Assembly: GCA_020846255.1 (NCBI GenBank)
Contig: JADLEH010000269.1
Location: forward strand, 1 to 35,533
Reading direction: 5' to 3'
Source: Propionibacteriaceae bacterium
GTDB lineage: Bacteria; Actinomycetota; Actinomycetes; Propionibacteriales; Propionibacteriaceae
Length of the DNA stretch: 35,533 bases
Shown: piece after piece, positions 1 through 8,808 of the stretch
Position numbering within the stretch: the first letter of the stretch is position 1
How the letters are laid out: each line of letters begins with the position of its first letter
The notes under the pieces: generated by a model
Told to the model about the DNA's origin: nothing
What the model saw: the letters and a program-made list of their open reading frames with translations, nothing else
Databases searched by the model: none
Program-made: the position numbers and the translations under genes

Positions 1-291
1 CTGTTCTCGAACGCGATCCGCGAGGACGTGCTGTTGCGCCACGCTTCCGGCGGGCTCGTCTGCCTGCCGGGGGCTGCCGGAACGGTGCAGGAGGTGTTCC
101 AGGCGGTGACGCCGCGGTTCTACGCCCTGCCGGGAGACCCGGTGCCGCCGCTGGTGCTGGTCGGGGTGGACTACTGGAAGCGGGTCCAGCCGGCCTGGCC
201 ACTGCTGGCAAGCCTCGCGGACGGACGCCAGATGGCCACAGCGATCCATCTGGTCGATTCGGTGGTCGAGGTGCCGGCGCTGCTGGGCTGA
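1..291 (+). CDS. LOG-family Rossmann-fold nucleotide-binding protein, 3' part only
   Basis: The reading frame is open from the first base and stops at 289-291, so only the last 96 residues are present. A motif reading LPGAAGTVQE (about residues 22-31 of the visible part) corresponds to the PGGxGTxxE phosphate-binding loop of LOG/TIGR00730-type proteins, with one glycine replaced by alanine. After it come hydrophobic strands (PPLVLVGVDYW) typical of a Rossmann fold. Family members include cytokinin riboside 5'-monophosphate phosphoribohydrolases and general nucleotide monophosphate nucleosidases. The substrate cannot be read from this fragment. The next gene, 141 bp away on the same strand, appears to have its own promoter. 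Confidence 0.72.
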   Translation: MFSNAIREDVLLRHASGGLVCLPGAAGTVQEVFQAVTPRFYALPGDPVPPLVLVGVDYWKRVQPAWPLLASLADGRQMATAIHLVDSVVEVPALLG

Positions 292-377
292 TGGCAGGCT
301 CTGGGCGTGGGTCCGCTCCGGGACTCCGGCGTGCTGGTGGTCGGCGACCAGGGCAGGCTGGGGTGCGGGGCCCCCGC

Positions 378-383
378 TACCTT
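378..383 (+). promoter_or_regulatory. candidate -10 box (TACCTT) for the RidA-like gene
   Basis: TACCTT fits TANNNT and would start transcription near base 390, giving a leader of about 43 nt that contains the GAAGGAG ribosome-binding site. No convincing -35 box is visible. This is inference from sequence only. Confidence 0.35.
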
Positions 384-432
384 GGCTTCACCAGCGAGCT
401 CATTGCTTTGAGCCCGACCCTGAAGGAGATGC

Positions 433-819
433 ATGCCTGACTACCTCGCCCGGCCGGACGGCCTACCGCCGGCCAACGGCTACAGCCATGTCGCCGTGGC
501 TGCCGGCACCATGGTCTTCGTCTCTGGCCAGGTACCACTGACGAGCGACGGCACGCTTGCCGGCGAGGACGCAGAAGCGCAGGCCGACCAGGTCTTCCGG
601 AACCTCTCCAGCGCTCTCCGTGCGGCCGGGGCCGGCTGGGCACAGGTGGTGAAACTGACGTACTACCTGACAGACATCGCCGACCTGCCGGTTGTGCGAG
701 CCGTCAGGGACCGTTACATCGACCCGGCGCTACCGCCGGCGAGCACCCTTGTCCAGGTCACTGCGCTCATCAACCCGCTCTTCAGGATCGAGATCGACGC
801 GATCGCCATCCGGGAGTAG
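433..819 (+). CDS. RidA/YjgF-family protein lacking the canonical arginine
   Basis: A 128-residue protein, the usual length for the Rid family, with an FVSGQVP strand near residue 29 and the C-terminal RIEIDAIAIRE signature. Classical RidA hydrolyses reactive enamine/imine intermediates released by PLP enzymes and needs an arginine (Arg105 in E. coli) in a PARS-V-EV segment. Here the matching segment is PASTLVQV (about residues 102-109), with serine where arginine is expected. That places it among the Rid subfamilies without demonstrated imine deaminase activity. The ATG follows GAAGGAG at 422-428 with a short spacer. It is convergent with rlmN. Family membership is secure; the function is not. 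Confidence 0.9.
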   Translation: MPDYLARPDGLPPANGYSHVAVAAGTMVFVSGQVPLTSDGTLAGEDAEAQADQVFRNLSSALRAAGAGWAQVVKLTYYLTDIADLPVVRAVRDRYIDPALPPASTLVQVTALINPLFRIEIDAIAIRE

Positions 820-866
820 CGGGCTGCTCGGCTCCGCCAAAGGCCGGGTTCGCCGGCGGAGGTGGG

Positions 867-2090
867 TCACGACCCGGGGTTGAGGTCCGCCTCCGTGGCA
901 GCCAGCTGACCGCAGGCGCCGTCGATCTCGCGTCCGCGGGTGTCGCGGACGGTGGTCGGCACTCCCCTGGCCTCGAGCCGGCGGACGAACTCGATCTCGT
1001 CCGCGCGCCGGGAGGCGGTCCACATCGACCCGGGGGTCGGGTTCAGCGGGATCAGGTTCACGTGCACCCAGCCCCTGCCGTAACGGTTGAGCAGGTTGGC
1101 CAGCGCGTCGGCCCGCCACCCCTGGTCGTTGATGTCCCGGATCAGCGCGTACTCGATCGAGACCCGCCGTCCGGTCACCTCGAAGTACCGGTGCGCTGCG
1201 CCGACCACCTCTGCCACCGGCCAGCGCGTGTTGATGGGGCACAGGGTGTCCCGCAGTTCGTCATCGGGAGCGTGCAGGCTCACCGCCAGCGTCACCGGCA
1301 GTTTCTCCTCCGTGAGCCGCTGGATCTGCGGCACCAGGCCGACGGTCGACACCGTCACCCCGCGAGCCGAGATCCCCAGCCCTTCCGGTGCCGGCCCGAC
1401 GATGCCGCGAATGGCCCGCAGCACAGCCGTGTAGTTGGCCATCGGTTCGCCCATGCCCATGAACACGATGTTGTTGATCCGTCCCGGGCCGCCGGGAACC
1501 TCACCGTCGCGCAGGCGGCGGGCGGCGTCGATCACCTGGGCGAGGATCTCTGCGGTGCTCAGGTTCCGCTGCAGTCCACCCTGGCCGGTCGCACAGAACG
1601 GGCAAGCCATCCCGCACCCCGCCTGGGAGGAGATGCACACGGTCGCCCGCTCCCTGCCCTTCCCGCTGGCGCGCAGTCCGGGAACGCCGTAGCGCATCAG
1701 CACGCTTTCGACGAGCGAGCCGTCATGCAGCCGCCAAAGCGTCTTCACCGTCGTGCCGGCGTCGGCGGAAAGGTCCCGCACCCGGTCGAGCAACGGCGGA
1801 GCGAAGCGCTCGGCCAGAAGTTCCCGCTCGGCCTTGGGGATGTCGGTCCATGCGTCCGGGTCGTCGCTCAACCGGTCGAAGAGGTGTCTGGTCAGCTGCC
1901 CGGCCCGGAACTTCGGAAGTCCCAACTCGGCGATGGCCTCCGCACGCTGGCCGGCGTCGAGGTCGGCCCAGTGCAGCGGTGGCTTGCCGCGGCGCGGCGT
2001 CTGCAGTGCCAGCGGCACCGTGCGTCCCGCCTGGGCTGCGGCAACAGTCGCAGCGTAACTCGCCTCTTCCTCCGGGGTCAGGCCGCTCAT
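867..2090 (-). CDS. rlmN: dual-specificity 23S rRNA/tRNA adenine-C2 methyltransferase
   Basis: A radical-SAM enzyme expected to methylate C2 of A2503 in 23S rRNA and A37 in some tRNAs. The 4Fe-4S cluster motif CxxxCxxC is seen as C159-GMA-C163-PF-C166. A cysteine near residue 393 (DGACGQLA) fits the methyl-carrying C-terminal cysteine, and [11 protein letters not shown] is the typical downstream motif. At 407 residues it is slightly longer than E. coli RlmN because of an N-terminal extension. Its ATG overlaps the end of cdsA by 4 bp (ATGA), so it is translationally coupled as the last gene of the pyrH-frr-cdsA-rlmN group. Methylation by RlmN tunes decoding accuracy at the peptidyl transferase centre. 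Confidence 0.95.
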   Translation of the reverse strand: MSGLTPEEEASYAATVAAAQAGRTVPLALQTPRRGKPPLHWADLDAGQRAEAIAELGLPKFRAGQLTRHLFDRLSDDPDAWTDIPKAERELLAERFAPPLLDRVRDLSADAGTTVKTLWRLHDGSLVESVLMRYGVPGLRASGKGRERATVCISSQAGCGMACPFCATGQGGLQRNLSTAEILAQVIDAARRLRDGEVPGGPGRINNIVFMGMGEPMANYTAVLRAIRGIVGPAPEGLGISARGVTVSTVGLVPQIQRLTEEKLPVTLAVSLHAPDDELRDTLCPINTRWPVAEVVGAAHRYFEVTGRRVSIEYALIRDINDQGWRADALANLLNRYGRGWVHVNLIPLNPTPGSMWTASRRADEIEFVRRLEARGVPTTVRDTRGREIDGACGQLAATEADLNPGS

Positions 2091-2959
2091 GGCAGCACCG
2101 GGAGGAAGGTGAACAGCAGCCAGGCCGCCGGTGCTGCCACCAGGGTGGAGTCGAGGCGGTCCATCACCCCGCCGTGGCCGGGCAGGAAGGAACTCATGTC
2201 CTTGATGCCGACGTCCCGCTTGATCATCGACTCGATCAGGTCACCGGCGGTTCCGAAGATGACCACGACGGTCGCCAGCAGCACGCCCTGCCACCACGGC
2301 TGGTGCATGACGAACTCGAAGTGCAGCACGCCGACGACTGCTGCGAGCAGGAACGAGCCGGCGAGCCCCTCCCAGGTCTTCTTCGGGCTGATCGTCGGCG
2401 CCATCGGATGGCGTCCGAGGCTCGCGCCGGCAGCGTAGCCGCCGGTATCACTGCCGGTGATGCACAGGAAGACCGCCACCACCTTGGCCACGCCGTGCTG
2501 CTGGGCGAGGATCAGGCCGACGAACGAGGCCAGCAGCGGGATGTAGCCGATGATGAACAGGCTGGCCGCGCTGTCGCGGGCATAGCCGGCAGCCCCGTAG
2601 AACATCCGCCAGATCAGCGCCAGCAGGACGCTCCCGCCGATCGTCCCGAGCAGCACAACGTGCCACGGGACGTTGGTCACCTTCTGCAGTTCCGCAGCGG
2701 CGTAGGACCCTCCGATGATCGCGATGTTGCCGATCACCACCGGAACCAGCACCGACGTCATCCCGACCCGGCGCAACGCCTGGTGCACCTCGAGGGCGCC
2801 GAGGCTCGTGAGCACAACGAGCAGGACGATGAAGCCGGGCGGCCACCACACCAGGGTGGCCACCACGATGCCGAACAGGAGCAGCCCAACCGCGATCGCG
2901 GCGGGCAGGTCCCTGCCCGCCCGCGACTTGCGCTGCGCCGGCTGTTCGCTGTCGGTCAT
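2087..2959 (-). CDS. cdsA: phosphatidate cytidylyltransferase
   Basis: Makes CDP-diacylglycerol from phosphatidate and CTP, the branch point of phospholipid synthesis, at the cytoplasmic membrane. The 290-residue sequence has a run of hydrophobic helices and the diagnostic CDP-diglyceride synthetase signature at about residues 244-271, with [11 protein letters not shown] followed by PGHGG and DRLDS. The first about 20 residues are basic and polar, as is common in actinobacterial CdsA. The ATG lies directly after the frr stop (frr ends at 2960), and the 3' end overlaps rlmN by 4 bp. It is therefore an internal gene of the translation/lipid operon. Confidence 0.95.
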   Translation of the reverse strand: MTDSEQPAQRKSRAGRDLPAAIAVGLLLFGIVVATLVWWPPGFIVLLVVLTSLGALEVHQALRRVGMTSVLVPVVIGNIAIIGGSYAAAELQKVTNVPWHVVLLGTIGGSVLLALIWRMFYGAAGYARDSAASLFIIGYIPLLASFVGLILAQQHGVAKVVAVFLCITGSDTGGYAAGASLGRHPMAPTISPKKTWEGLAGSFLLAAVVGVLHFEFVMHQPWWQGVLLATVVVIFGTAGDLIESMIKRDVGIKDMSSFLPGHGGVMDRLDSTLVAAPAAWLLFTFLPVLP

Positions 2960-3517
2960 TCAGACCTCCAGCAGTTCGGCTTCCTTGGCCTTCAGTAGCT
3001 CGTCGACGGAGTCGATGTGCTTCTTCGTACCGGCGTCCAGTTGCTTCTCCGCCCCGCGGGCGTCGTCCTCGCTGACTTCCTTGTCCTTGACCAGCCTGTG
3101 CACACCCTCGATGGAGTGCCTGCGGATGTTCCGGACCGCTACCCGGGCCTCTTCTGCCTTGTGCCGGGCGAGCTTGATGTACTCCTTGCGGCGCTCCTCG
3201 GTGAGCTGGGGCATCACCAGCCGGATCACGTTGCCGTCGTTGGCCGGGTTGACCCCGAGGTCGGAGTCGCGGATCGTCTTCTCGATGTTGTGCATGGCGC
3301 CCCGGTCGAACGGGGTGATCAGCACGGTCCGGGCCTCCGGAACCTGGAAGGTGGCCAATTGCTGCAGCGGGGTGGGTGCGCCGTAGTAGTCCACCATCAG
3401 CTTGTTGAACATCGCCGGGTGCGCGCGGCCCGTGCGGATGGCGGCGAACTCCTCGCGGGCGTGCTCGACGGCGCCGGCCATCTTGTGCTCGGCGTCCTTG
3501 ATGATCTCCGGGATCAC
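2960..3517 (-). CDS. frr: ribosome recycling factor
   Basis: RRF splits post-termination ribosomes together with EF-G. I chose the GTG at 3515-3517 because it gives exactly 185 residues, the E. coli length. An AAGGGAAGAG ribosome-binding site sits just upstream, and the protein then starts with the typical IPEIIKDAEHKM helix. Other landmarks are AIRTGRAHPAMF (about residues 24-35), with the conserved RTGR, and the C-terminal helix HIDSVDELLKAKEAELLEV. A start 10 codons upstream is possible but would add a non-conserved tail. It lies between pyrH (36 bp upstream) and cdsA (directly abutting). Confidence 0.97.
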   Translation of the reverse strand: MIPEIIKDAEHKMAGAVEHAREEFAAIRTGRAHPAMFNKLMVDYYGAPTPLQQLATFQVPEARTVLITPFDRGAMHNIEKTIRDSDLGVNPANDGNVIRLVMPQLTEERRKEYIKLARHKAEEARVAVRNIRRHSIEGVHRLVKDKEVSEDDARGAEKQLDAGTKKHIDSVDELLKAKEAELLEV

Positions 3518-3553
3518 GGAATCTCTTCCCTTCTGGTTCTCCCGCATCGCCGG

Positions 3554-4267
3554 CTAGGCGTGCAGGGTGGTACCGATCTTCTCACCTGCAACCACCCTGG
3601 CGATGTTCCCGGGTGTACCCATGTCGAAGAAGACCATCGGCAGGCTGTAGTCGCGCGCAAGGCTGACCGCGGTGGCGTCAGCCACCTTCAGGTCGCCGGC
3701 GAGGAACTCATCGTAGGTGAGGCTGTCGAACTTCTTGGCATCGGGGTTGGTACGGGGGTCGGAGTCGTAAACCCCGTCCGTGCCCTGCTTGGCCATCAGC
3801 AGGACGTCGCCGTGGATCTCGAGGGCGCGCTGCGCCGAGACGGTGTCGGTGGAGAAGAACGGCATGCCGGAGCCGGCGCCGAAGATCACGACCCGGCCCT
3901 TCTCCATGTGGCGGATGGCTCGCAGTGGCACGTAGGGCTCGGCGATCTGGCCCATTGCGATCGCTGTCTGCACCCGGCTCGGCGCACCGGCCTTCTCGAG
4001 GAAGTCCTGCAGTGCCAGTGCGTTCATCACTGTGCCCAGCATGCCGATGTAGTCTGCGCGCGCCCGGTCCATCCCCCGGGTCTGGAGCTCGGCTCCGCGA
4101 AAGAAGTTGCCGCCGCCGGTGACGATCGCCACCTGGACGCCACTGGCGACCACGTCTGCGATCTCGGCGGCGATCCCGGAAACGATGTCCGGGTCGACGC
4201 CCAGTTTGCCGCCCCCGAAGGCCTCACCTGAGAGCTTCAGCAGGACACGGCGGTAGGGGCTGGTCAT
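3554..4267 (-). CDS. pyrH: UMP kinase
   Basis: Phosphorylates UMP to UDP in de novo pyrimidine synthesis. The enzyme is a hexamer of the amino-acid-kinase fold, usually controlled by GTP and UTP. The 237-residue protein has the N-terminal KLSGEAFGG motif, the TGGGNFFRG substrate loop, [22 protein letters not shown] helices and a [13 protein letters not shown] nucleotide-site segment. The ATG is preceded by GAGGAG. It is the first gene after the tsf terminator, so it probably begins its own transcript (see the -10 candidate at 4329-4334), while keeping the rpsB-tsf-pyrH-frr order shared by many bacteria. Confidence 0.97.
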   Translation of the reverse strand: MTSPYRRVLLKLSGEAFGGGKLGVDPDIVSGIAAEIADVVASGVQVAIVTGGGNFFRGAELQTRGMDRARADYIGMLGTVMNALALQDFLEKAGAPSRVQTAIAMGQIAEPYVPLRAIRHMEKGRVVIFGAGSGMPFFSTDTVSAQRALEIHGDVLLMAKQGTDGVYDSDPRTNPDAKKFDSLTYDEFLAGDLKVADATAVSLARDYSLPMVFFDMGTPGNIARVVAGEKIGTTLHA

Positions 4268-4328
4268 CTGGTCTCCTCAGTGCGAACGTCAAGGAACGAG
4301 TTGGGACGGTTCGGGATTCGCGGCACCC

Positions 4329-4334
4329 ACACTA
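4329..4334 (-). promoter_or_regulatory. pyrH: candidate -10 box (TAGTGT) for pyrH-frr-cdsA-rlmN
   Basis: On the minus strand TAGTGT lies between the tsf terminator and pyrH and would give a leader of about 55-60 nt containing the GAGGAG site. No clear -35 box can be read, so this is a moderate inference. The rest of the 190-bp spacer holds only the terminator. Confidence 0.35.
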
Positions 4335-4415
4335 ACGGAAACCACGGGTGCCCGACCTCCCCTGCCACGGTCTCGCAACGCACCATTGGCCGGACGGCCT
4401 CGCCCGGGATGCAGG

Positions 4416-4444
4416 ACGGCCGCCCAGCGAGGCTGGGCGGCCGT
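4416..4444 (-). terminator. perfect 13-bp GC-rich hairpin after tsf
   Basis: Arms 4416-4428 and 4432-4444 are exact reverse complements separated by a 3-nt loop. The hairpin starts 13 bp past the tsf stop. There is no run of U after it, which is usual for high-GC actinobacterial intrinsic terminators. It would separate rpsB-tsf from pyrH and adjust the ratio of the two transcripts. Confidence 0.8.
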
Positions 4445-4457
4445 TCTCGGATCTGGC

Positions 4458-5273
4458 TCAGGAGCCGGCTGCGAAGCGGACGAAGCGCTTGACCTCGACG
4501 CCGTTCTTCTTGAGCAGCTGGCCGACGCTCAGCTTGTCGTCGGAGACGCTGGCCTGCTCGACCAGGCAGACCTCCTTGAAGAAGCCACCCAGGCGACCTT
4601 CGACGATGCGCGGGATGATCGCCTCGGGCTTGCCCTCCTCCTTGGCGGTCAGCTCGGCGATCTTGCGCTCGTTCTCCAGCACGTCGCCGGGAACCTCTTC
4701 ACGGGTGACGTACGCCGGGGACATGGCCGCGATCTGCATCGCGATGCCCCGCACGAACGACTCCTCGCCACCTTCGTACTCGACCATGACGCCCACCTGC
4801 GGCGGCAGGTCAGCTGACCGCTTGTGCAGGTAGATGCTCACCGGGCCGCCGAAGGTGGCAGCAGCTGCCAGCTCCAGCTTCTCGCCGATCTTGACGCTCA
4901 GCTCGGCCACCGCCTCGGCGACGGTCTTGCCCGACGCCAGGCGAACGGTCCCGGCAGCCTCCACCCCGTGGGCGCCGGCGGCGTCCACGGCGGTGGCGAT
5001 CTCGTCGGCAAGGGCCATGAACTCGGCGTTCTTGGCCACGAAGTCGGTCTCGGCAGCCAGCTGGATGACCGTCTTGCCGGCAGCGGCGACCAGGCCGTTG
5101 CTGGCGTCGCGATCGGAACGGTTGGCCATCTTGGCCTGACCGGTCACCCGGAGGATCTCGATGGCCGCATCGAAGTCGCCCTCGGCTTCAGTGAGGGCCT
5201 TCTTGGCGTCCATCATCCCGGCGCCGGTTGCGTCGCGGAGCTTCTTGACGTCCGCGGCAGTGATCGTTGCCAT
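4458..5273 (-). CDS. tsf: translation elongation factor Ts
   Basis: Guanine-nucleotide exchange factor for EF-Tu. The 271-residue protein starts with the UBA-like N-terminal module (ITAADVKKLRDATGAGMMDAKKAL), followed by the TDFVAKN motif (about residues 76-82) that contacts EF-Tu and destabilises bound magnesium. It ends in the dimerisation region with IAAMSPAYVTREEVP. Length and motifs match actinobacterial EF-Ts. An AAGGAAAG site precedes the ATG. The gene lies 12 bp after rpsB and is followed by a strong hairpin. Confidence 0.97.
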   Translation of the reverse strand: MATITAADVKKLRDATGAGMMDAKKALTEAEGDFDAAIEILRVTGQAKMANRSDRDASNGLVAAAGKTVIQLAAETDFVAKNAEFMALADEIATAVDAAGAHGVEAAGTVRLASGKTVAEAVAELSVKIGEKLELAAAATFGGPVSIYLHKRSADLPPQVGVMVEYEGGEESFVRGIAMQIAAMSPAYVTREEVPGDVLENERKIAELTAKEEGKPEAIIPRIVEGRLGGFFKEVCLVEQASVSDDKLSVGQLLKKNGVEVKRFVRFAAGS

Positions 5274-5285
5274 TCTCTGCTTTCC

Positions 5286-6365
<1,080 letters not shown>

Positions 6366-6550
6366 GGCCGTTCCTTTCTGCGCGGGTTCGGACTTGCCGG
6401 ATCCCGCTTGGGTTCTCCGGACCGAGCTCTTCGGTCCGCCTGACACAGTCGCCGGGTGCCCACCTACGAATAGGACCTCGGGTCCGGCCCGCCAGCCTGG
6501 CGGTAGGACTGCGTGCGAAGTCGACCCGGATCGGCCGGGTCGCTGCGGTG
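6366..6550 (-). promoter_or_regulatory. rpsB: rpsB 5' leader with several hairpins
   Basis: This is the transcribed part of the 302-bp gene-free stretch between rpsB and the divergent M23 gene. It holds three short perfect inverted repeats: 6419-6425 with 6431-6437 (7-bp stem), 6490-6495 with 6497-6502 (6-bp stem) and 6523-6529 with 6535-6541 (7-bp stem). A leader of about 180 nt before a ribosomal protein gene is compatible with autogenous control by S2, as known in other bacteria, but I cannot match it to a named leader family. Confidence 0.45.
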
Positions 6551-6556
6551 ATTCTA
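6551..6556 (-). promoter_or_regulatory. rpsB: -10 box (TAGAAT) for rpsB-tsf
   Basis: On the minus strand TAGAAT is a close match to the sigma-A -10 consensus. A TTGGCG hexamer lies about 19 bp further upstream as a weak -35. It would give a leader of about 180 nt. Confidence 0.55.
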
Positions 6557-6587
6557 CGCTCCCTGCCACTCCGGTCGCCAACCGGGC

Positions 6588-6599
6588 CCTGTGCACAGG
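6588..6599. promoter_or_regulatory. 12-bp perfect palindrome upstream of the M23 gene
   Basis: CCTGTGCACAGG is self-complementary and lies upstream of both the rpsB promoter and the M23 peptidase gene, where an operator could act on either. A related CCACAGG half-site follows at about 6612-6618. No regulator can be named from the sequence. Confidence 0.3.
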
Positions 6600-6667
6600 T
6601 CACCGCCTCGTCCACAGGCGACAGGGACGGTGACGCGACCCGCAGGGCAGCTGCCGAAGGTGTGGGC

Positions 6668-7213
6668 ATGGTGAAGCTGCGGGGGCTGCTCGTCGTGGTG
6701 CTGGGCTGGTGCCTGTGGTTGGGGGCGGCACCGCTTGCGGCTGCGGCCACGGTCGCGGTCCCGCCGCTGCCTGGTCCGGTGGCGCGCGGCTTCGACCCGC
6801 CCGACCGGCCATGGCTGCCCGGCCATCGAGGGGTCGACCTGCTCGGCGCCGTCGGTGGCCGGGTGGTGGCAGCCATGGCTGGTCGGGTCGTCTTCGCCGG
6901 CAACCTCGCCGGCCGCGGCGTCGTCGTGGTCTCCCACGGCACCCTGCGGACCACCTACCTGCCGCTGCGGCCACTGGTCTCGGTCGGCGAAGCCGTCAGT
7001 GCCGGGCAGGTGATCGGACGACTGGCCGCCGGCCACCGCTGCCCCGGCGGCACCTGCCTGCACTGGGGGCTCAAGCGCGGCGACGCCTATCTCGACCCGC
7101 TCAGCCTGCTCGACCTTGCACCCATCCGGCTGCTACCGGCCGGGACGGTTCCGCAGGCGACGTCAGGCACGCGGATGGGCCTGCTGGTAGGCGCGGCGCA
7201 GCCGGTCACCTGA
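6668..7213 (+). CDS. secreted M23-family (LytM-like) peptidase, active site altered
   Basis: The 181-residue product starts with a signal peptide (basic start, LLVVVLGWCLWLGAAPLAA core, cleavage around residue 25-28), so it is exported. The rest is a compact M23/duplicated-hybrid domain. Zinc ligands are visible as H53 and D57 in HRGVDL and H132 in LHWG. The usual HxH pair reads C130-L-H132, so the first histidine, normally a catalytic base, is cysteine. M23 proteins cleave peptidoglycan cross-links or, when degenerate, activate amidases. I chose ATG 6668, preceded by GAAGG. The position beside rpsB recalls an M23 gene near rpsB in mycobacteria. Its 3' end overlaps xerC by 51 bp. Confidence 0.85.
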   Translation: MVKLRGLLVVVLGWCLWLGAAPLAAAATVAVPPLPGPVARGFDPPDRPWLPGHRGVDLLGAVGGRVVAAMAGRVVFAGNLAGRGVVVVSHGTLRTTYLPLRPLVSVGEAVSAGQVIGRLAAGHRCPGGTCLHWGLKRGDAYLDPLSLLDLAPIRLLPAGTVPQATSGTRMGLLVGAAQPVT

Positions 7214-8107
7214 GACGTGCGTGTACAGCTGGGTGGTGGCGAGGGACGAGTGCCCGAGGATCTCCTGCACCGAGCGCAGGTCCGCGCCGCCCTCGAGCAG
7301 GTGGGTGGCCATGGCGTGGCGCAGGCCGTGCGGGCCGAGGTCCGGCGCGTCCGGAACCGCTGCCAGGGCGCGGTGCACCAGGCGACGCACCACCCGCGGG
7401 TCGATCCGCCTGCCCCGGTCACCGACGAAGAGGGCCGGACCGGCCCCGGGAGCGGCGAGCCGGGAGCGGGTGGCCAGCCAACCGTCGATGGCCCGCAGCG
7501 CCGGACCGCCGAGCGGCACCGTCCGCTGCTTCCCACCCTTGCCGAGCACGCGCAACAGGCCGCGCTGGGTGTCGAGGTCGCCGAGGTCGAGCCCGCACAG
7601 CTCGGAGACCCGGACGCCGGAGGCGTACAGCACCTCGACGATGGCCAGGTCCCGGCGGCGGCGGGCGAGCCCGTCGGGATCGTCGGCTTCGACCACCAGC
7701 GCAGCAAGGCCGTCGAGGAGGATCCGCACCTGGTCGGCCTCCACGGTCGGCGGCAGCCGCCGGTCGACCTTCGGCGACCGCAGCGCCTGGGCCGGGTCGC
7801 CCGGCAGGCGGCCGGTGCGCCCGGCCCAGGCGAAGAACGTCCGGGCTGCGGCTGCCCGACGCTGCAGGGTCGCCCGGTCCGAGCCGCCGGCATGCTGGTT
7901 GGCCAGCCAGGTCCGCAGGTCGGCGAGGGTCACGTCGCCGGGGCCGCCCTCGCCGACGCGGGCCAGGTGGGCGAACAGGTTGGTCAGGTCACCGGTGTAC
8001 GCCCGGACGGTGTGGGCCGACAGCCCGCGTTCCAGCCTCAGGTGGTCGGCGAAGGCGCCCAGCAGTTCCTTCGCCTCGGGCGTCAACAGCTCGGCCAACG
8101 GCTCCAC
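7163..8107 (-). CDS. xerC: tyrosine recombinase XerC
   Basis: Resolves chromosome dimers at dif with XerD. The 314 residues comprise an N-terminal SAM-like core-binding domain (to about 115) and the catalytic domain with R166 (SGVRVSEL), lysine in GKGGKQR (K190/K193), H260 and R263 (HGLRH), H286 (LGHSS) and nucleophile Y295 (TTQLYTHVS). The full RKHRHY set is present, so it should be active. The GTG start has no ribosome-binding site but has GACGCT exactly 6 nt upstream, a leaderless arrangement. A solitary recombinase in the core block beside rpsB and def fits XerC better than a mobile-element integrase. Confidence 0.9.
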   Translation of the reverse strand: MEPLAELLTPEAKELLGAFADHLRLERGLSAHTVRAYTGDLTNLFAHLARVGEGGPGDVTLADLRTWLANQHAGGSDRATLQRRAAAARTFFAWAGRTGRLPGDPAQALRSPKVDRRLPPTVEADQVRILLDGLAALVVEADDPDGLARRRRDLAIVEVLYASGVRVSELCGLDLGDLDTQRGLLRVLGKGGKQRTVPLGGPALRAIDGWLATRSRLAAPGAGPALFVGDRGRRIDPRVVRRLVHRALAAVPDAPDLGPHGLRHAMATHLLEGGADLRSVQEILGHSSLATTQLYTHVSGDRLRRAYQQAHPRA

Positions 8108-8113
8108 CCGGCC

Positions 8114-8119
8114 AGCGTC
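8114..8119 (-). promoter_or_regulatory. xerC: candidate leaderless -10 box (GACGCT) for xerC
   Basis: The hexamer on the minus strand lies exactly 6 nt before the GTG, so transcription would begin at the start codon. It deviates from TANNNT at its first base. It is supported mainly by the same geometry at other genes in the window. Confidence 0.4.
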
Positions 8120-8161
8120 GCCGCGTCCGGCCCTTGGCGCAAGCTGGCGCGCGGTGGCCCC

Positions 8162-8167
8162 TAAGAT
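8162..8167 (+). promoter_or_regulatory. def: -10 box (TAAGAT) for def
   Basis: TAAGAT fits TANNNT well. The predicted start near 8174 gives a leader of about 26 nt that contains the AGGAG site at 8186-8190. No good -35 is seen. Confidence 0.55.
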
Positions 8168-8199
8168 GGCGGCCGTCGGAACTACAGGAGATGGCAGGC

Positions 8200-8808
8200 A
8201 TGGGCATCGAGGAGTTGACGAGCGGCGGCAAGCTGCGTCCGGTCACCCGCTGGGGGGAGCCGGTGATGCACGCGAAGACGCGACAGGTGACCGCTTTCGA
8301 TGACGAGCTGCGCCAGCTGGTGCGCGACATGTTCGCCACCATGGAGGCGGCCCACGGCGTCGGCCTGGCGGCCACCCAGGTCGGGGTCGACCTCGCGCTG
8401 TTCATCTACGACTGCCCCGACGCCGACGACATCAACCGGGTTGGCGCGATCTGCAACCCGGTGGTGACCCTGCCAGAGGGCGACAACCGGAACCTCGAGT
8501 CCACCGAGGAAGGCTGCCTGTCGCTGCCCGGCGGCTACCAGCCGCTGGCGCGCCCCGATCACGCGGTCTGCACCGGCCTCGACCCGTGGGGCCAGCCCGT
8601 AACGGTGACCGGCACCGGCACCCTTGCCCGTTGCCTCCAGCACGAGACCGACCACCTCAACGGCACCGTGTTCGGCGACCGGCTCTCCACCCGGATGCGC
8701 CGCAAGCTGTACGCCCAGGCCGAGCAGCTGGCCCACCTCTACCCGGCCGACTGGCCCGTCACGCCGAAGGCCACCTCGGCCGGCGGCACCGCCTCGGCCA
8801 GCGCGTAG
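8200..8808 (+). CDS. def: peptide deformylase
   Basis: Removes the formyl group from nascent N-terminal methionine. All three motifs are intact: GVGLAATQ (about 53-60), EGCLSLPG with metal ligand C106, and QHETDHLNG with H148, E149 and H152. Two in-frame ATGs are possible (8191 and 8200). I chose 8200 because AGGAG at 8186-8190 is then 9 nt upstream, whereas it abuts 8191. The product has 202 residues. The gene is divergent from xerC, and its last 70 bp overlap the convergent RNA methyltransferase gene, an unusually long overlap of two real genes. Confidence 0.95.
   Translation: MGIEELTSGGKLRPVTRWGEPVMHAKTRQVTAFDDELRQLVRDMFATMEAAHGVGLAATQVGVDLALFIYDCPDADDINRVGAICNPVVTLPEGDNRNLESTEEGCLSLPGGYQPLARPDHAVCTGLDPWGQPVTVTGTGTLARCLQHETDHLNGTVFGDRLSTRMRRKLYAQAEQLAHLYPADWPVTPKATSAGGTASASA

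Noticed and set aside
6366..6596. 77-residue N-terminal extension of S2
   Set aside because: The family N terminus begins at the ATG at 6365, and the extension crosses the leader hairpins and the predicted promoter.
6606..6620. CGTCCACAGG as a possible DnaA box or origin
   Set aside because: A single degenerate match without clustered boxes, an AT-rich unwinding region or dnaA/dnaN neighbours.
7163..8107. Tyrosine recombinase as an integrase marking a genomic island
   Set aside because: It sits in a conserved core block, has XerC length, and there is no attachment repeat or tRNA gene nearby.
6709..8199. Upstream in-frame extension of def through the M23 and xerC region
   Set aside because: It reads antisense to xerC, is arginine/proline-rich without family features, and def has a clear ribosome-binding site and start at 8200.
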